Shown here one piece after another: positions 45,757 to 53,360 of a DNA stretch of 64,000 bases (position 1 is the first letter of the stretch; the number at the start of each line of letters is the position of its first letter). The DNA comes from HGM04593 sp045591315 (GTDB lineage Bacteria > Bacteroidota > Bacteroidia > Bacteroidales > Bacteroidaceae). The stretch is from assembly GCA_045591315.1 (NCBI GenBank), contig JAZNSN010000058.1, forward strand, positions 52,933-116,932, read 5' to 3'. Below the pieces are notes generated by a model. That model worked only from the letters and a program-made list of their open reading frames with translations, was not told where the DNA came from and made no database searches. The position numbers were made by a program, and so were the translations under genes.

Positions 45757-46761
45757 ATGAAGATAGCCGATATTGAATTCGGGAAATACCCGATATTCCT
45801 TGCTCCAATGGAGGATGTTACCGACGAGGCGTTCCGCCTGATGTGCAAACGCTATGGCGTCGATATGGTCTATACCGAATTTGTTTCGAGCGATGCCCTC
45901 ATACGCGACATAAACAGCACTGTCCGCAAGCTGAACATTCATGACGAGGAGCGTCCGGTGGCTATTCAGATATACGGAAATGAGGTAGAGCCTATGGTGG
46001 AGGCGGCAAAGCGCGTGGAGCAGGCACGCCCCGATATCCTTGACATCAACTTCGGCTGTCCGGTAAAGAAAGTGGCACGCAAGGGATGCGGTGCCGGCAT
46101 GCTGCAGAACATTCCCAAGCTGCTTGAGATAACGAAGGCAGTAGTGGATGCTGTCAATATCCCGGTTACGGTGAAGACACGTCTGGGCTGGGACGAGAGC
46201 AGCAAGTGCATTGTAGAGCTTGCCGAGCGTCTGCAGGATTGCGGTATAGCAGCACTGACGGTGCATGGACGTACCAGGGCGCAGATGTACACCGGTGATG
46301 CCGACTGGACTCTTATAGGCAAGATAAAGGAGAACCCGCGCATGCATATCCCTATCATAGGCAACGGTGATGTGAAGACACCCGAACGTGCCAAGGAGTG
46401 CTTCGACCGTTACGGTGTAGATGCTGTCATGGTGGGCCGTGCAAGCTTCGGCCAGCCCTGGATATTCCGCGAAATGAAACATTATCTTGAGCATGGCGAG
46501 CAGGCTGTGCCGTTCACGTTCGGTGAGTGCATGGATATACTGCGTGAGCAGGTGAGGGACAGCGTCGATTGGTTAGGCGAACGCCCCGGCATACTTCATG
46601 TACGCCGTCATCTGGCAGCAACTCCCTTGCTGAAAGGCCTTGCCGATTTCCGTCCCTTGCGCATAGCTATGCTCCGCGCCGAAAAGGTGGATGAACTCAT
46701 GGCAATACTCGATGAGATAGTGGAAAAGTACGGAAACAGCAGCTCTGCTGTCACTCAATAA
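45757..46761 (+). CDS. dusB: tRNA-dihydrouridine synthase B
   Basis: This 334-residue FMN enzyme reduces uridines in tRNA. Key segments are PIFLAPMEDVTDEAFR, DINFGCPVKKVARKGCGAG with the catalytic cysteine, TVHGRTRAQMY, and IGNGDVKTPE/VMVGRASFGQPW. The start at 45757 follows the -7 box. Its 3' end overlaps a minus-strand transposase remnant by 11 bp. Confidence 0.94.
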   Translation: MKIADIEFGKYPIFLAPMEDVTDEAFRLMCKRYGVDMVYTEFVSSDALIRDINSTVRKLNIHDEERPVAIQIYGNEVEPMVEAAKRVEQARPDILDINFGCPVKKVARKGCGAGMLQNIPKLLEITKAVVDAVNIPVTVKTRLGWDESSKCIVELAERLQDCGIAALTVHGRTRAQMYTGDADWTLIGKIKENPRMHIPIIGNGDVKTPERAKECFDRYGVDAVMVGRASFGQPWIFREMKHYLEHGEQAVPFTFGECMDILREQVRDSVDWLGERPGILHVRRHLAATPLLKGLADFRPLRIAMLRAEKVDELMAILDEIVEKYGNSSSAVTQ

Positions 46762-47056
46762 TCTCCGCCATTGTAAGCCCGTTGATCTGCCCAACTGCAT
46801 AACGGTTGTCGCTCTCGCTTTCGCCGTTTATTGTAAAGTGGTCCATATACAGTTCACGCCCTTTCTCTATCTGCAAGGCGCTTATATCAGAATTATTGCT
46901 GATAAAATCTAGTTCCTCGTCATTCTCCAAGTCATAATATTTGACTAAACGGAATGGTTTTGGATAGAACTCATTTGGTTGGTATCCTGTCAGTCTGATG
47001 GTATGATCACCCCGAAGTCCAGTATTCTCATCTATGTTGTAGTTAGTTTCAATGAC
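46751..47056 (-). pseudogene. IS4-type transposase remnant, chimeric reading frame
   Basis: An open minus-strand frame of 101 residues lacks a proper start; a stop codon sits just upstream at 47057-47059. The first ~60 residues (VIETNYNIDENTG, HTIRLTGYQPNEFYP, RLVKYYDLENDEELDFISNN) resemble the catalytic half of IS4-family (DUF4372-type) transposases. The last ~40 residues (ELYMDHFTINGESESDN, YAVGQINGLTMAEI) do not, so the frame looks like a fusion after a deletion. No terminal inverted repeats are visible. Confidence 0.6.
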
Positions 47057-47065
47057 TTAGGCTTT

Positions 47066-47390
47066 TTGCTCTTATGGTGCCGGCTGTTGATGTCATTGAA
47101 TCCTCGGCTTTGACAACATCAACTCACCGCAACCCACGCGGCACCAACTTCGCCGGTGCTTCGCGTGACATCTTGCTGTTGATGCTGTCGAACCCTCGGC
47201 TTTGACAACATCAACCACCGCAACCCACGCGGCACCAACTTCGCCGGTGCTTCGCGTGACCTCTTGCTGCCGATGTCATTGAACCCTCGGCTTTGACAAC
47301 ATCAACTCACCGCAACCCACGCGGCACCAACTTCGCCGGTGCTTCGCGTGACCTCTTGCTGTCGATGCCGTCGAATCCTCGGCTTTGACA
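47066..47390. repeat. Left array of 92-bp repeats (three units plus partial fourth)
   Basis: Units begin at 47083, 47175, 47266 and 47358 (periods 92, 91 and 92). Each contains a long stem-loop (CACGCGGCACC with GGTGCTTCGCGTG). An outer GTTGATGT/ACATCAAC pair is clear in the first unit and imperfect in others. The array begins at a sequence shared with 49276 (TGCTC-T-TGGTGCCGGCTG) and ends in the copied gene tail. There is no protein-coding content. Confidence 0.9.
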
Positions 47391-47491
47391 ATCCTCGGCT
47401 TTTAGGTAGTTGATTACCGGGTTGGCATACATTTCGAGAATCTTTGTACGGCAGAAGCCGTCGTCGCGGTTCGGGAGGTCTATTTTCTCTA
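47391..47491 (-). pseudogene. Duplicated 3' tail of the acyltransferase gene
   Basis: About 100 bp nearly identical to 49434-49534, the last ~33 codons of the acyltransferase gene at 49431-50576 (DLPNRDDGFCRTKILEMYA, NPVINYLKAED). Here the stop is changed and reading runs on into the repeats. It has no start and is a duplication scar flanking the toxin-antitoxin module. Confidence 0.88.
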
Positions 47492-47546
47492 CTTTCTATA
47501 TTCTCATATAATAACCCCGAACATATTTAATTTCAAATTAAATTTG

Positions 47547-47565
47547 TATATTTGAGGTAAACCTC
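47547..47565 (+). promoter_or_regulatory. First promoter/palindrome unit upstream of the HTH gene
   Basis: TATATTTG (47547-47554) is a -7 match, and its last base begins the palindrome GAGGT-AA-ACCTC (47554-47565), which overlaps the expected transcription start. Confidence 0.45.
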
Positions 47566-47631
47566 GAATATTTTCTGCACTCGCAGTAAAAAACATTCAA
47601 GCAAGCTTGGTGTTTCTTGCTCGTTTGTTTG

Positions 47632-47651
47632 TATATTTGTACCCGTTCGGG
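47632..47651 (+). promoter_or_regulatory. Second promoter/palindrome unit upstream of the HTH gene
   Basis: TATATTTG (47632-47639) is immediately followed by ACCCG-TT-CGGGT (about 47641-47652), again over the expected transcription start. This suits repression by the adjacent HTH protein. Confidence 0.55.
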
Positions 47652-47672
47652 TTGAATTTGTGTAAATCACGA

Positions 47673-47702
47673 TTAAAATAACCCCGAACGGGGTTATTTT
47701 AA
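47673..47702. promoter_or_regulatory. Perfect palindromic operator before the HTH gene
   Basis: The 14-bp arms TTAAAATAACCCCG and its reverse complement surround AA, 12 bp before the HTH start codon. The core CCCGAACGGG matches the inner sequence of the upstream palindrome CCCGTTCGGG, and a half site (CCCCGAAC) sits near 47515. Confidence 0.65.
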
Positions 47703-47714
47703 TTAATAGATATT

Positions 47715-47915
47715 ATGAATATTGGAGAATACATACGCGAAAAGAGAAAACTTTATAATCTTACACAGATTGAACTGGCCGAGAGAAGTGGTGTAGGGGT
47801 GCGTTTTATAAGAGAGCTGGAGCGTGGCAAGACTACGGTGCAGTTAGACAAGGTAAATCTTGTACTGGCTCTTTTTGGCGAGACTTTGAGACCTGCAAAA
47901 ATCAGTAGCTTATAA
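47715..47915 (+). CDS. hipB: XRE-type HTH antitoxin/regulator, HipB-like
   Basis: The 66-residue protein has a helix-turn-helix spanning about 15-52 (LTQIELAERSGVGVRFIREL, then ERGKTTVQLDKVNLVL), the y4mF/HipB pattern. It is the first gene of a three-gene module and sits directly after palindromic operators, so autorepression is likely. The next gene begins 13 bp downstream. Confidence 0.85.
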   Translation: MNIGEYIREKRKLYNLTQIELAERSGVGVRFIRELERGKTTVQLDKVNLVLALFGETLRPAKISSL

Positions 47916-47928
47916 ATGATTTGAAAAA

Positions 47929-48246
47929 ATGAAAAAAGCCGGAATATATATTGATGAAACTTTTGCAGGGGTGTTGACCGAGGACCACGATGGTTATCAT
48001 TTTGTATATGATTCAGAATATATAAAATCAAACACAGCAAAACCTCTTAGCCCTACAATGCCGCTACAGGAAGGAGAGTATATTAAGGAATTCATGTTTC
48101 CTGTTTTTGACGGTCTTATTCCTGAAGGGTGGTTGCTTGATATTGTGGACAAGAATTGGAAAATTAACCCACGTGACAGAATGAGTCTGTTGCTTGTATG
48201 TTGTAAAGACTGTATCGGTAATATAAGTGTACGGGATTATGAATGA
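47929..48246 (+). CDS. HipA N-terminal-domain protein, HipS-like
   Basis: The 105-residue protein equals the N-terminal subdomain of HipA (GIYIDETFAGVLTEDHDGYHF, PLSPTMPLQEGEY, FDGLIPEGWLL) as a separate gene. In the E. coli HipBST system the free N-terminal piece, HipS, acts as antitoxin to HipT. It overlaps the kinase gene start by 8 bp. The same split occurs in many Bacteroidota; HipS-like antitoxin action here is inference. Confidence 0.85.
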   Translation: MKKAGIYIDETFAGVLTEDHDGYHFVYDSEYIKSNTAKPLSPTMPLQEGEYIKEFMFPVFDGLIPEGWLLDIVDKNWKINPRDRMSLLLVCCKDCIGNISVRDYE

Positions 48247-49222
48247 CAGTAATGTAAAAAGATGTCTTTGCTGCTACAAGCCAATAGAGGATGAGCATGG
48301 ATTTTATCATCCGGGATGTGCAAAGAAATTGTTCGGAACGACAAAAGCTCCGCTATTGCCTTATACAAGAGACAATATAGAGGAACTGGCATTGCATATA
48401 CTTGCGCAAAGTACTTCTGTTACCGGTGTACAGCCCAAACTATCCTTGGATATAAATAGAGGTGGCAAGAATGAACCCGATAAACTGACAATTGTCGGGT
48501 TGTGGGGTAATTATATATTGAAACCACAAAGTTCCGTATATGATTCAATGCCGGAGATTGAAGACCTTACAATGAAGCTTGCCGAAGCATCAGGCATTGC
48601 TACAGCACAGCACGGGCTTATTCCTATGGAAGATGGTGAACTGGCATATATCACTAAAAGGATGGATAGAGGAGAAACCGGTGAGAAATACTCTATGCTC
48701 GACATGTGCCAGCTTACAAACAGATTGACTGAACATAAATACCGTGGAGCATATATTCAGCTTGCCGAAACAATAAGACGGTATTCAGCCGCTCCAATGC
48801 TTGATGTGCAGCGGTTCTGGGAGGTTGTAATATTCTCATGGCTGACAGGAAATTCAGACATGCATTGCAAGAACTTTTCACTGATTGAAAAAGGACGCGG
48901 CTGTTATCATTTATCTCCGGCCTACGACCTTTTGGCGGTAAAGCTTACAGGAATTAACGATGATGATGAACTTGCAATGCCTCTTGTCGGTTATGGTACA
49001 GATGACAATAATGCTATTGTTGGATTTGACCGTCATTCATTTATCCAAGCTATGACCGATTCCGGGATAACAGAGAGAATCTCGGAAAGAATAATTGACA
49101 AAATGGTTTCAAGCAGTAATAAATGGAGTGATATAATAGATTCTTCATTTCTTAATGATAAGCTTAAATCTGATTATAAATCATTGATTCAAGAACGTGT
49201 CAAAAGAATAGAAAAAGTGTGA
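48239..49222 (+). CDS. hipA: HipA/HipT-like serine kinase toxin
   Basis: The 327-residue kinase domain has an N-terminal cysteine/histidine cluster (Cys9, Cys12, His24, Cys27) that could bind zinc. The motif SVTGVQPKLSL (60-70) fits the autophosphorylation/P-loop region. The ATP lysine is Lys95 (YILKPQ), the catalytic loop is GNSDMHCKN (Asp208) and the metal Asp is Asp230 (SPAYDLL). HipA and HipT phosphorylate aminoacyl-tRNA synthetases. The start at 48239 is used; 48227 is an alternative. A terminator follows. Confidence 0.88.
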   Translation: MNDSNVKRCLCCYKPIEDEHGFYHPGCAKKLFGTTKAPLLPYTRDNIEELALHILAQSTSVTGVQPKLSLDINRGGKNEPDKLTIVGLWGNYILKPQSSVYDSMPEIEDLTMKLAEASGIATAQHGLIPMEDGELAYITKRMDRGETGEKYSMLDMCQLTNRLTEHKYRGAYIQLAETIRRYSAAPMLDVQRFWEVVIFSWLTGNSDMHCKNFSLIEKGRGCYHLSPAYDLLAVKLTGINDDDELAMPLVGYGTDDNNAIVGFDRHSFIQAMTDSGITERISERIIDKMVSSSNKWSDIIDSSFLNDKLKSDYKSLIQERVKRIEKV

Positions 49223-49238
49223 CCGAAGTCACACTTTT
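49213..49238 (+). terminator. Terminator of the HipBST-like operon
   Basis: A perfect 11-bp stem (49213-49223 and 49228-49238) with a CGAA loop and TTTT end overlaps the kinase stop codon. Confidence 0.85.
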
Positions 49239-49275
49239 ATTATATACAGTCGGTTCAAACAACTTCTAACTCTCT

Positions 49276-49410
49276 CTGCTCTTCTGGTGCCGGCTGTTGA
49301 TGTCATTGAACCCTCGGATTTGACAACATCAACTCACCGCAACCCACGCGGCACCAACTTCGCCGGTGCTTCGCGTGACCTTTTGCTGTCGATGCTGTCG
49401 AATCCTCGGA
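49276..49410. repeat. Right copy of the 92-bp repeat (one unit plus partial second)
   Basis: The full unit starts at 49293 and a partial one at 49385. It begins at the same shared sequence as the left array and is followed by the genuine acyltransferase gene tail. Together with 47066-47491 it forms direct repeats bracketing the toxin-antitoxin module. Confidence 0.9.
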
Positions 49411-49416
49411 TTAATT

Positions 49417-49444
49417 AAGCCGAGGATTTGTCAATCCTCGGCTT
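49417..49444 (-). terminator. Terminator overlapping the acyltransferase stop codon
   Basis: A perfect 12-bp stem (49417-49428 and 49433-49444) with TGTC loop. The upstream arm is formed by the last coding codons (Lys-Ala-Glu-Asp) of the gene, followed on the minus strand by TTAATTAAT. Confidence 0.75.
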
Positions 49445-50576
49445 TGAGGTAATTTATTACCGGGTTGGCATACATTTCGAGAATCTTTGTACGGCAGAAG
49501 CCGTCGTCGCGGTTCGGGAGGTCTATCTTCTCTATCTGTCCCTGCAGGTAGGCGTCGAGCCTTGCCTTCTCTTCTGCTGTATATTTGTCGGCAAAGCGTG
49601 TGTCGCCTGTAAGCAGTTCGTAGAAGTAGTAGTTGATTGCCCAGAACTTGTAGTTGCGGTGTATGTGCCTGTCGATGATGCGTGCCACTGCTGCTGTCTT
49701 CTCGTTCTTGCCCAATGAACGGTCGATGGCATCAATCTCGTCATTGATGCAGTCGGCGATGTGGTAGTGTATGCCGCCTTTGTAGCCGAACATGCCGGTC
49801 TTCATGTTTATAAGGTCGTCCTGCGGGGCTTTCTTCCACTCCGGGTTGTCGCGTTTCTGCTGGAACTCCTTTGCCTTGAGGTAGTCGCAAGGGTCGTACT
49901 CATAAGAAATGGTTGTAGGAGCAATGTTAAGCACCTTGAGCGCGTCGATGATGTCTCCGCTGCTGTACATCGAAAGCATCTTTATCAGGCCCTCCTGTGT
50001 GCGGTCGTTGCTGTCCTTGGCACGTCCTTCGCGCTGAGCAAGCCAAATGGGCTGGTTGCGTTCTGTTATGGTGTGGTGCATGTACGAAGATAGTCTCTTC
50101 GACGATGCGAGCATCTCGCGTATCGAAGCCGACCTCTGCACGATGAAGCTGCGGTTGACGCGTACAAGCTTCTTTATCCACGGGCGTATGAGCAGGTTGT
50201 CGCCAATGGCAATCTCGACTGTGTTGCCCACTGTATTTACAAACACTATGCATAGGAACGCAGAGTCCATGATTATGTCGCGGTGGTTCGATATGCAGAG
50301 CGACTTTGCCATGTTCTCCTTGTTGTCGTAGCTCACAGTAAGTCCGCTTGATAGCTTGCCTAACACTCCTTGCAGGAACGGATATACCAGTGCTTTCTGG
50401 AATTCAAGGTTGCTTTTCGATGCACGCATGGTTGCGGCGATATTCTCGAACGGCATGCCTTTGAATGCATAGCCCATGGCTGTCTGGAACTCCGGGTCGG
50501 CTATCAGTTCTTCGAAAACCTGCGGAAGCTCTTCGGGCAGGTAAGGACGAATCTCGTCAAATTCTGCTGGAATCAT
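49431..50576 (-). CDS. Glycerol-3-phosphate/lysophosphatidate acyltransferase-like protein
   Basis: The 381-residue protein carries the PlsB/PlsC-type acyl-transfer region ISNHRDIIMDSAFL, where His and Asp are separated by five residues instead of the classic four. The IRPWIKKLVRVNRSFIVQR segment follows. It probably acylates a glycerolipid or related acceptor at the inner membrane. The last ~33 codons are duplicated at 47391-47491, beyond the toxin-antitoxin module. The specific substrate is unknown. Confidence 0.78.
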   Translation of the reverse strand: MIPAEFDEIRPYLPEELPQVFEELIADPEFQTAMGYAFKGMPFENIAATMRASKSNLEFQKALVYPFLQGVLGKLSSGLTVSYDNKENMAKSLCISNHRDIIMDSAFLCIVFVNTVGNTVEIAIGDNLLIRPWIKKLVRVNRSFIVQRSASIREMLASSKRLSSYMHHTITERNQPIWLAQREGRAKDSNDRTQEGLIKMLSMYSSGDIIDALKVLNIAPTTISYEYDPCDYLKAKEFQQKRDNPEWKKAPQDDLINMKTGMFGYKGGIHYHIADCINDEIDAIDRSLGKNEKTAAVARIIDRHIHRNYKFWAINYYFYELLTGDTRFADKYTAEEKARLDAYLQGQIEKIDLPNRDDGFCRTKILEMYANPVINYLKAED

Positions 50577-50928
50577 ATATGGTGCTGTTTTAGTGAATAT
50601 TCAGTTTCTGCGCACCGTTACGGTGCGTATGCTATTGCAAAATACGGCATTTTATTTCAAAAACCAAAATAGTGGAATATTTTTTGTCTTTATCCGAACA
50701 AAATAGGGCTGTTGTATGTTATTAATATACGGTTCCACGATTTTCTGCTTTTTATAGGAACCTTGTGCTGTTGATTATGTGCTGTTGAGCGACTTGGGAG
50801 GCCGGCTTCTGCCGGTCTCTTTGTTTTCCATTGTCTTTGCATTCTCAAATTTTACATATATTTTTGTAAATCTTTAGAAGCTGTCCGGGTTTTGTTGCCA
50901 ATCGGCTTCTTGAATGTAATGCCTTTCA
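50577..50928. other. Gene-free stretch with hairpins; possible small RNA
   Basis: No coding frame is supported. It holds a perfect hairpin CGCACCG-TTA-CGGTGCG (50611-50627), a GGTTCC/GGAACC pair (50731-50762), and a terminator-like hairpin with T-rich tail at 50798-50828. A short untranslated transcript ending near 50828 is possible. Confidence 0.4.
50798..50828 (+). terminator. Terminator-like hairpin in gene-free stretch
   Basis: GAGGCCGGC pairs with GCCGGTCTC (one G-U) around TTCT, followed by TTTGTTTT. There is no plus-strand gene upstream that needs it. Confidence 0.55.
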
Positions 50929-52107
50929 ATGCCTATAAAAATCTATTATATGCTAAAAATTTTCAGAATGCTTTTCAGAAAGCTCTTCGGGTGGGTCCCG
51001 GCCGGCATCTTCTGCCTGGTTATCTTTTTCCTCCTTTTCGGTTATTTGGCATCGCAGATGGGGACTGCGAATATGCTTAATACAATCATGAACACTGCAC
51101 ACGACCTGTTGCTGAACACTGTCTTCTATCTGATGGCCATTTGTGTCATAACCGGTGCGATAGGCAAGATATTTCTTGAGTTCGGCGTGGTCAAGCTGCT
51201 TGAGAAACTGCTTCGTCCTTTGATGAAGCCGCTCTTCAATCTTCCGGGAGTGGCATCGCTGGGTGCGGTGCTCACGTTCCTCTCCGATAACCCTGCGATA
51301 ATATCTCTGGCACAGGACAAACGCTTTGCGACATACTTCAAGAAGTACCAGTTCATTTCGTTGACAAACTTCGGTACAGCATTCGGCATGGGCTTGCTTG
51401 TCATCGTATTCATGGTGGGGCAAGGCTACTATGTAGAGCCTTTCGTCGGCCTTTTCGGAGCATTTGTGGGATGTATCGTATCGACAAGGCTGATGCAACG
51501 CTTTGTTGTCAAGTCCTACCCACGTTTCAAGACCGAGGATGCGGCAGTAGCCGAGGAGGCCGGCAATGAAAAGGAGGACGGCTACAGGAAGCCTATGTTC
51601 CAGCGTATCCTCGACTCGCTTCTTGACGGCGGCCGTACCGGTGTCGATGTGGGTATTGCTATTATTCCGGGCGTGCTCATCATATCTACGCTTGTGATGC
51701 TCTTTACTTTCGGTCCTTCGGCAAGCGGTGGCTATACTGGTGCCGGTTACGAAGGTGTACAGTTGCTTCCATGGGTGGGTGCTAAGCTCGATTTCTTCTT
51801 CGAATGGCTGTTCGGCTTCAGCGACCCTCATCTCATTGCATTCCCTATTACAGCTCTCGGTGCTGTAGGTGCGGCTCTTGGCCTTGTTCCTAACTTTGCT
51901 GAGGCCGGATGGATAGACGGCAATGCGATAGCTGTATTCACTGCTATAGGAATGTGCTGGAGCGGTTATCTGAGTACACATACTGCAATGCTCGATACAA
52001 TCGGTTATCGTCGCCTTACTTCAAAGGCCATACTGGCCCACACTATAGGCGGTTTTGTCGCAGGTATAGTAGCTCATTGGACATTTGTGCTTGTTTCTTT
52101 GTTATAA
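50929..52107 (+). CDS. Nucleoside-recognition (Gate) domain membrane protein
   Basis: The 392-residue protein has about eight hydrophobic helices arranged in two Gate-like domains (NTVFYLMAICVITGAIGKIF, LTFLSDNPAIISLAQDKRF). ATG 50950 is an alternative start that still retains the first helix. Related proteins are thought to move nucleosides or small solutes, but the substrate is unknown. Its stop is 6 bp before pfs, so it may share transcription with the nucleoside-recycling genes. Confidence 0.82.
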   Translation: MPIKIYYMLKIFRMLFRKLFGWVPAGIFCLVIFFLLFGYLASQMGTANMLNTIMNTAHDLLLNTVFYLMAICVITGAIGKIFLEFGVVKLLEKLLRPLMKPLFNLPGVASLGAVLTFLSDNPAIISLAQDKRFATYFKKYQFISLTNFGTAFGMGLLVIVFMVGQGYYVEPFVGLFGAFVGCIVSTRLMQRFVVKSYPRFKTEDAAVAEEAGNEKEDGYRKPMFQRILDSLLDGGRTGVDVGIAIIPGVLIISTLVMLFTFGPSASGGYTGAGYEGVQLLPWVGAKLDFFFEWLFGFSDPHLIAFPITALGAVGAALGLVPNFAEAGWIDGNAIAVFTAIGMCWSGYLSTHTAMLDTIGYRRLTSKAILAHTIGGFVAGIVAHWTFVLVSLL

Positions 52108-52113
52108 GGTATT

Positions 52114-52809
52114 ATGAGAATAGGTGTTTTGACAGCAATGACATCGGAATATGAGCAGCTGGCAACTCTGCTCTCCGGTGCCGGGACTTGCGAGAAGGGC
52201 AATATATCCTATCTGGTAGGTTACTTGGGAGATAACGAGATAGTGCTGCGCCAGTGCGGAATAGGCAAGGTTAATGCAGCTGTAGGAACGTCGGAGCTTA
52301 TACGCTCGTTCTCGCCCGATGCCATTGTAAGCACGGGTGTGGCAGGCGGCATAGACGAGTGCCTCGATGTTATGGATGTTGTGGTGAGCTCTTCGCTTGT
52401 ATATCACGATGTGTGGTGCGGTATGGGGTGCGAGTCTGGCCAGATACAAGGCATGCCGGCAATCTTTGATGCAAGCGAGCCTATGTGCAAGGCTGCGATG
52501 TCGCTTAACGGTGATGCCGGGAACATTACGCGAATCCACGCAGGCCTTATATGTACCGGTGACAAGTTCATAACCAGCCGCGAGGAACTCGACAGGATAA
52601 AGTCCGATTTTCCTGCCGGCTTGGCTGTTGACATGGAGTCGGCTGCAATAGCACAAACATGCCACATATACGGTGTGCCGTTCGTCAGTTTCCGCATAAT
52701 AAGCGATACTCCGGGTGTCGATAAGCATATTGAGCAGTACGAGAATTTCTGGGGCGAAATGGCGAACCGTTCTTTCGGCGTTACAAGCCGTTTCCTCTCA
52801 AGGCTTTAA
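52114..52809 (+). CDS. mtnN: Methylthioadenosine/S-adenosylhomocysteine nucleosidase
   Basis: The 231-residue enzyme cleaves adenine from S-adenosylhomocysteine and methylthioadenosine. Signatures: IGVLTAMTSEYEQL at the start, STGVAGGIDE, AVDMESAAIAQTCHIYGVPF and the late FRIISDTPG. It directly precedes luxS, which uses its ribosyl-homocysteine product. It is probably coupled to the upstream membrane gene. Confidence 0.94.
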   Translation: MRIGVLTAMTSEYEQLATLLSGAGTCEKGNISYLVGYLGDNEIVLRQCGIGKVNAAVGTSELIRSFSPDAIVSTGVAGGIDECLDVMDVVVSSSLVYHDVWCGMGCESGQIQGMPAIFDASEPMCKAAMSLNGDAGNITRIHAGLICTGDKFITSREELDRIKSDFPAGLAVDMESAAIAQTCHIYGVPFVSFRIISDTPGVDKHIEQYENFWGEMANRSFGVTSRFLSRL

Positions 52810-52819
52810 TTTAGAGATT

Positions 52820-53299
52820 ATGAAAAAGATTCCGAGCTTTACAATAGACCATATACGCCTGAAGCGTGGCATATATGTTTCGCGTCAGGATGTCGTTGGC
52901 GGCGAAACCGTAACCACTTTCGATGTACGCATGAAAGAACCTAACCGCGAACCGGTGCTTAGTCCAAGTGCCATACATACAATAGAGCATCTTGCTGCCA
53001 CCTTCCTGCGTAACCACAGCGAGTGGGCAAGCCGTATAATCTATTGGGGACCTATGGGTTGCCTTACCGGCAACTATCTTATAGTGAAGGGTGATGTATC
53101 GTCGGCCGAGGTGCTGCCTCTTGTAAAGGAGACATTCGAGTTCATAGCCTCGTTCGAGGGTGATGTTCCCGGTGCATCGGCACGTGATTGTGGCAATTAT
53201 CTTCTTATGAATCTGCCCGAAGCGCGTTGGGAAGCAAAGAAGTATCTTGTCGAGGTGCTTGAGTGCGCTACAGAGGAGAATCTTTCGTATCCGCAATAA
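52820..53299 (+). CDS. luxS: S-ribosylhomocysteine lyase (AI-2 synthase)
   Basis: The 160-residue enzyme makes homocysteine and the AI-2 precursor DPD. Metal ligands are His53 and His57 of HTIEH and Cys124 (ARDCGNY), with catalytic Cys81 (GCLTGNY). The start at 52820 is chosen; the longer frame upstream lies within pfs. Paired with mtnN it completes the activated methyl cycle. A long palindrome follows. Confidence 0.95.
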   Translation: MKKIPSFTIDHIRLKRGIYVSRQDVVGGETVTTFDVRMKEPNREPVLSPSAIHTIEHLAATFLRNHSEWASRIIYWGPMGCLTGNYLIVKGDVSSAEVLPLVKETFEFIASFEGDVPGASARDCGNYLLMNLPEARWEAKKYLVEVLECATEENLSYPQ

Positions 53300-53310
53300 A
53301 GTGCAATATG

Positions 53311-53360
53311 AGGACAACAATAAAGAGGTCAGCATTTGCTGACCTCTTTATTGTTGTCCT
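53311..53360. terminator. Perfect 24-bp palindrome shared with the tRNA-Gln 3' end
   Basis: The arms 53311-53334 and 53337-53360 are exact complements around TT. The outer bases of the right arm (53354-53360) are the discriminator and 3' acceptor strand of tRNA-Gln. The structure lies between luxS and the opposing tRNA gene and could terminate both. Confidence 0.8.

Noticed and set aside
47066..47390. Possible CRISPR array
   Set aside because: Units are contiguous 92-bp copies with no unique spacers between short repeats and no cas genes nearby.
50953..51981. Long minus-strand open frame opposite the nucleoside-recognition gene
   Set aside because: Its composition (His, Arg, Glu, Cys rich) is typical of antisense reading of a membrane protein gene.
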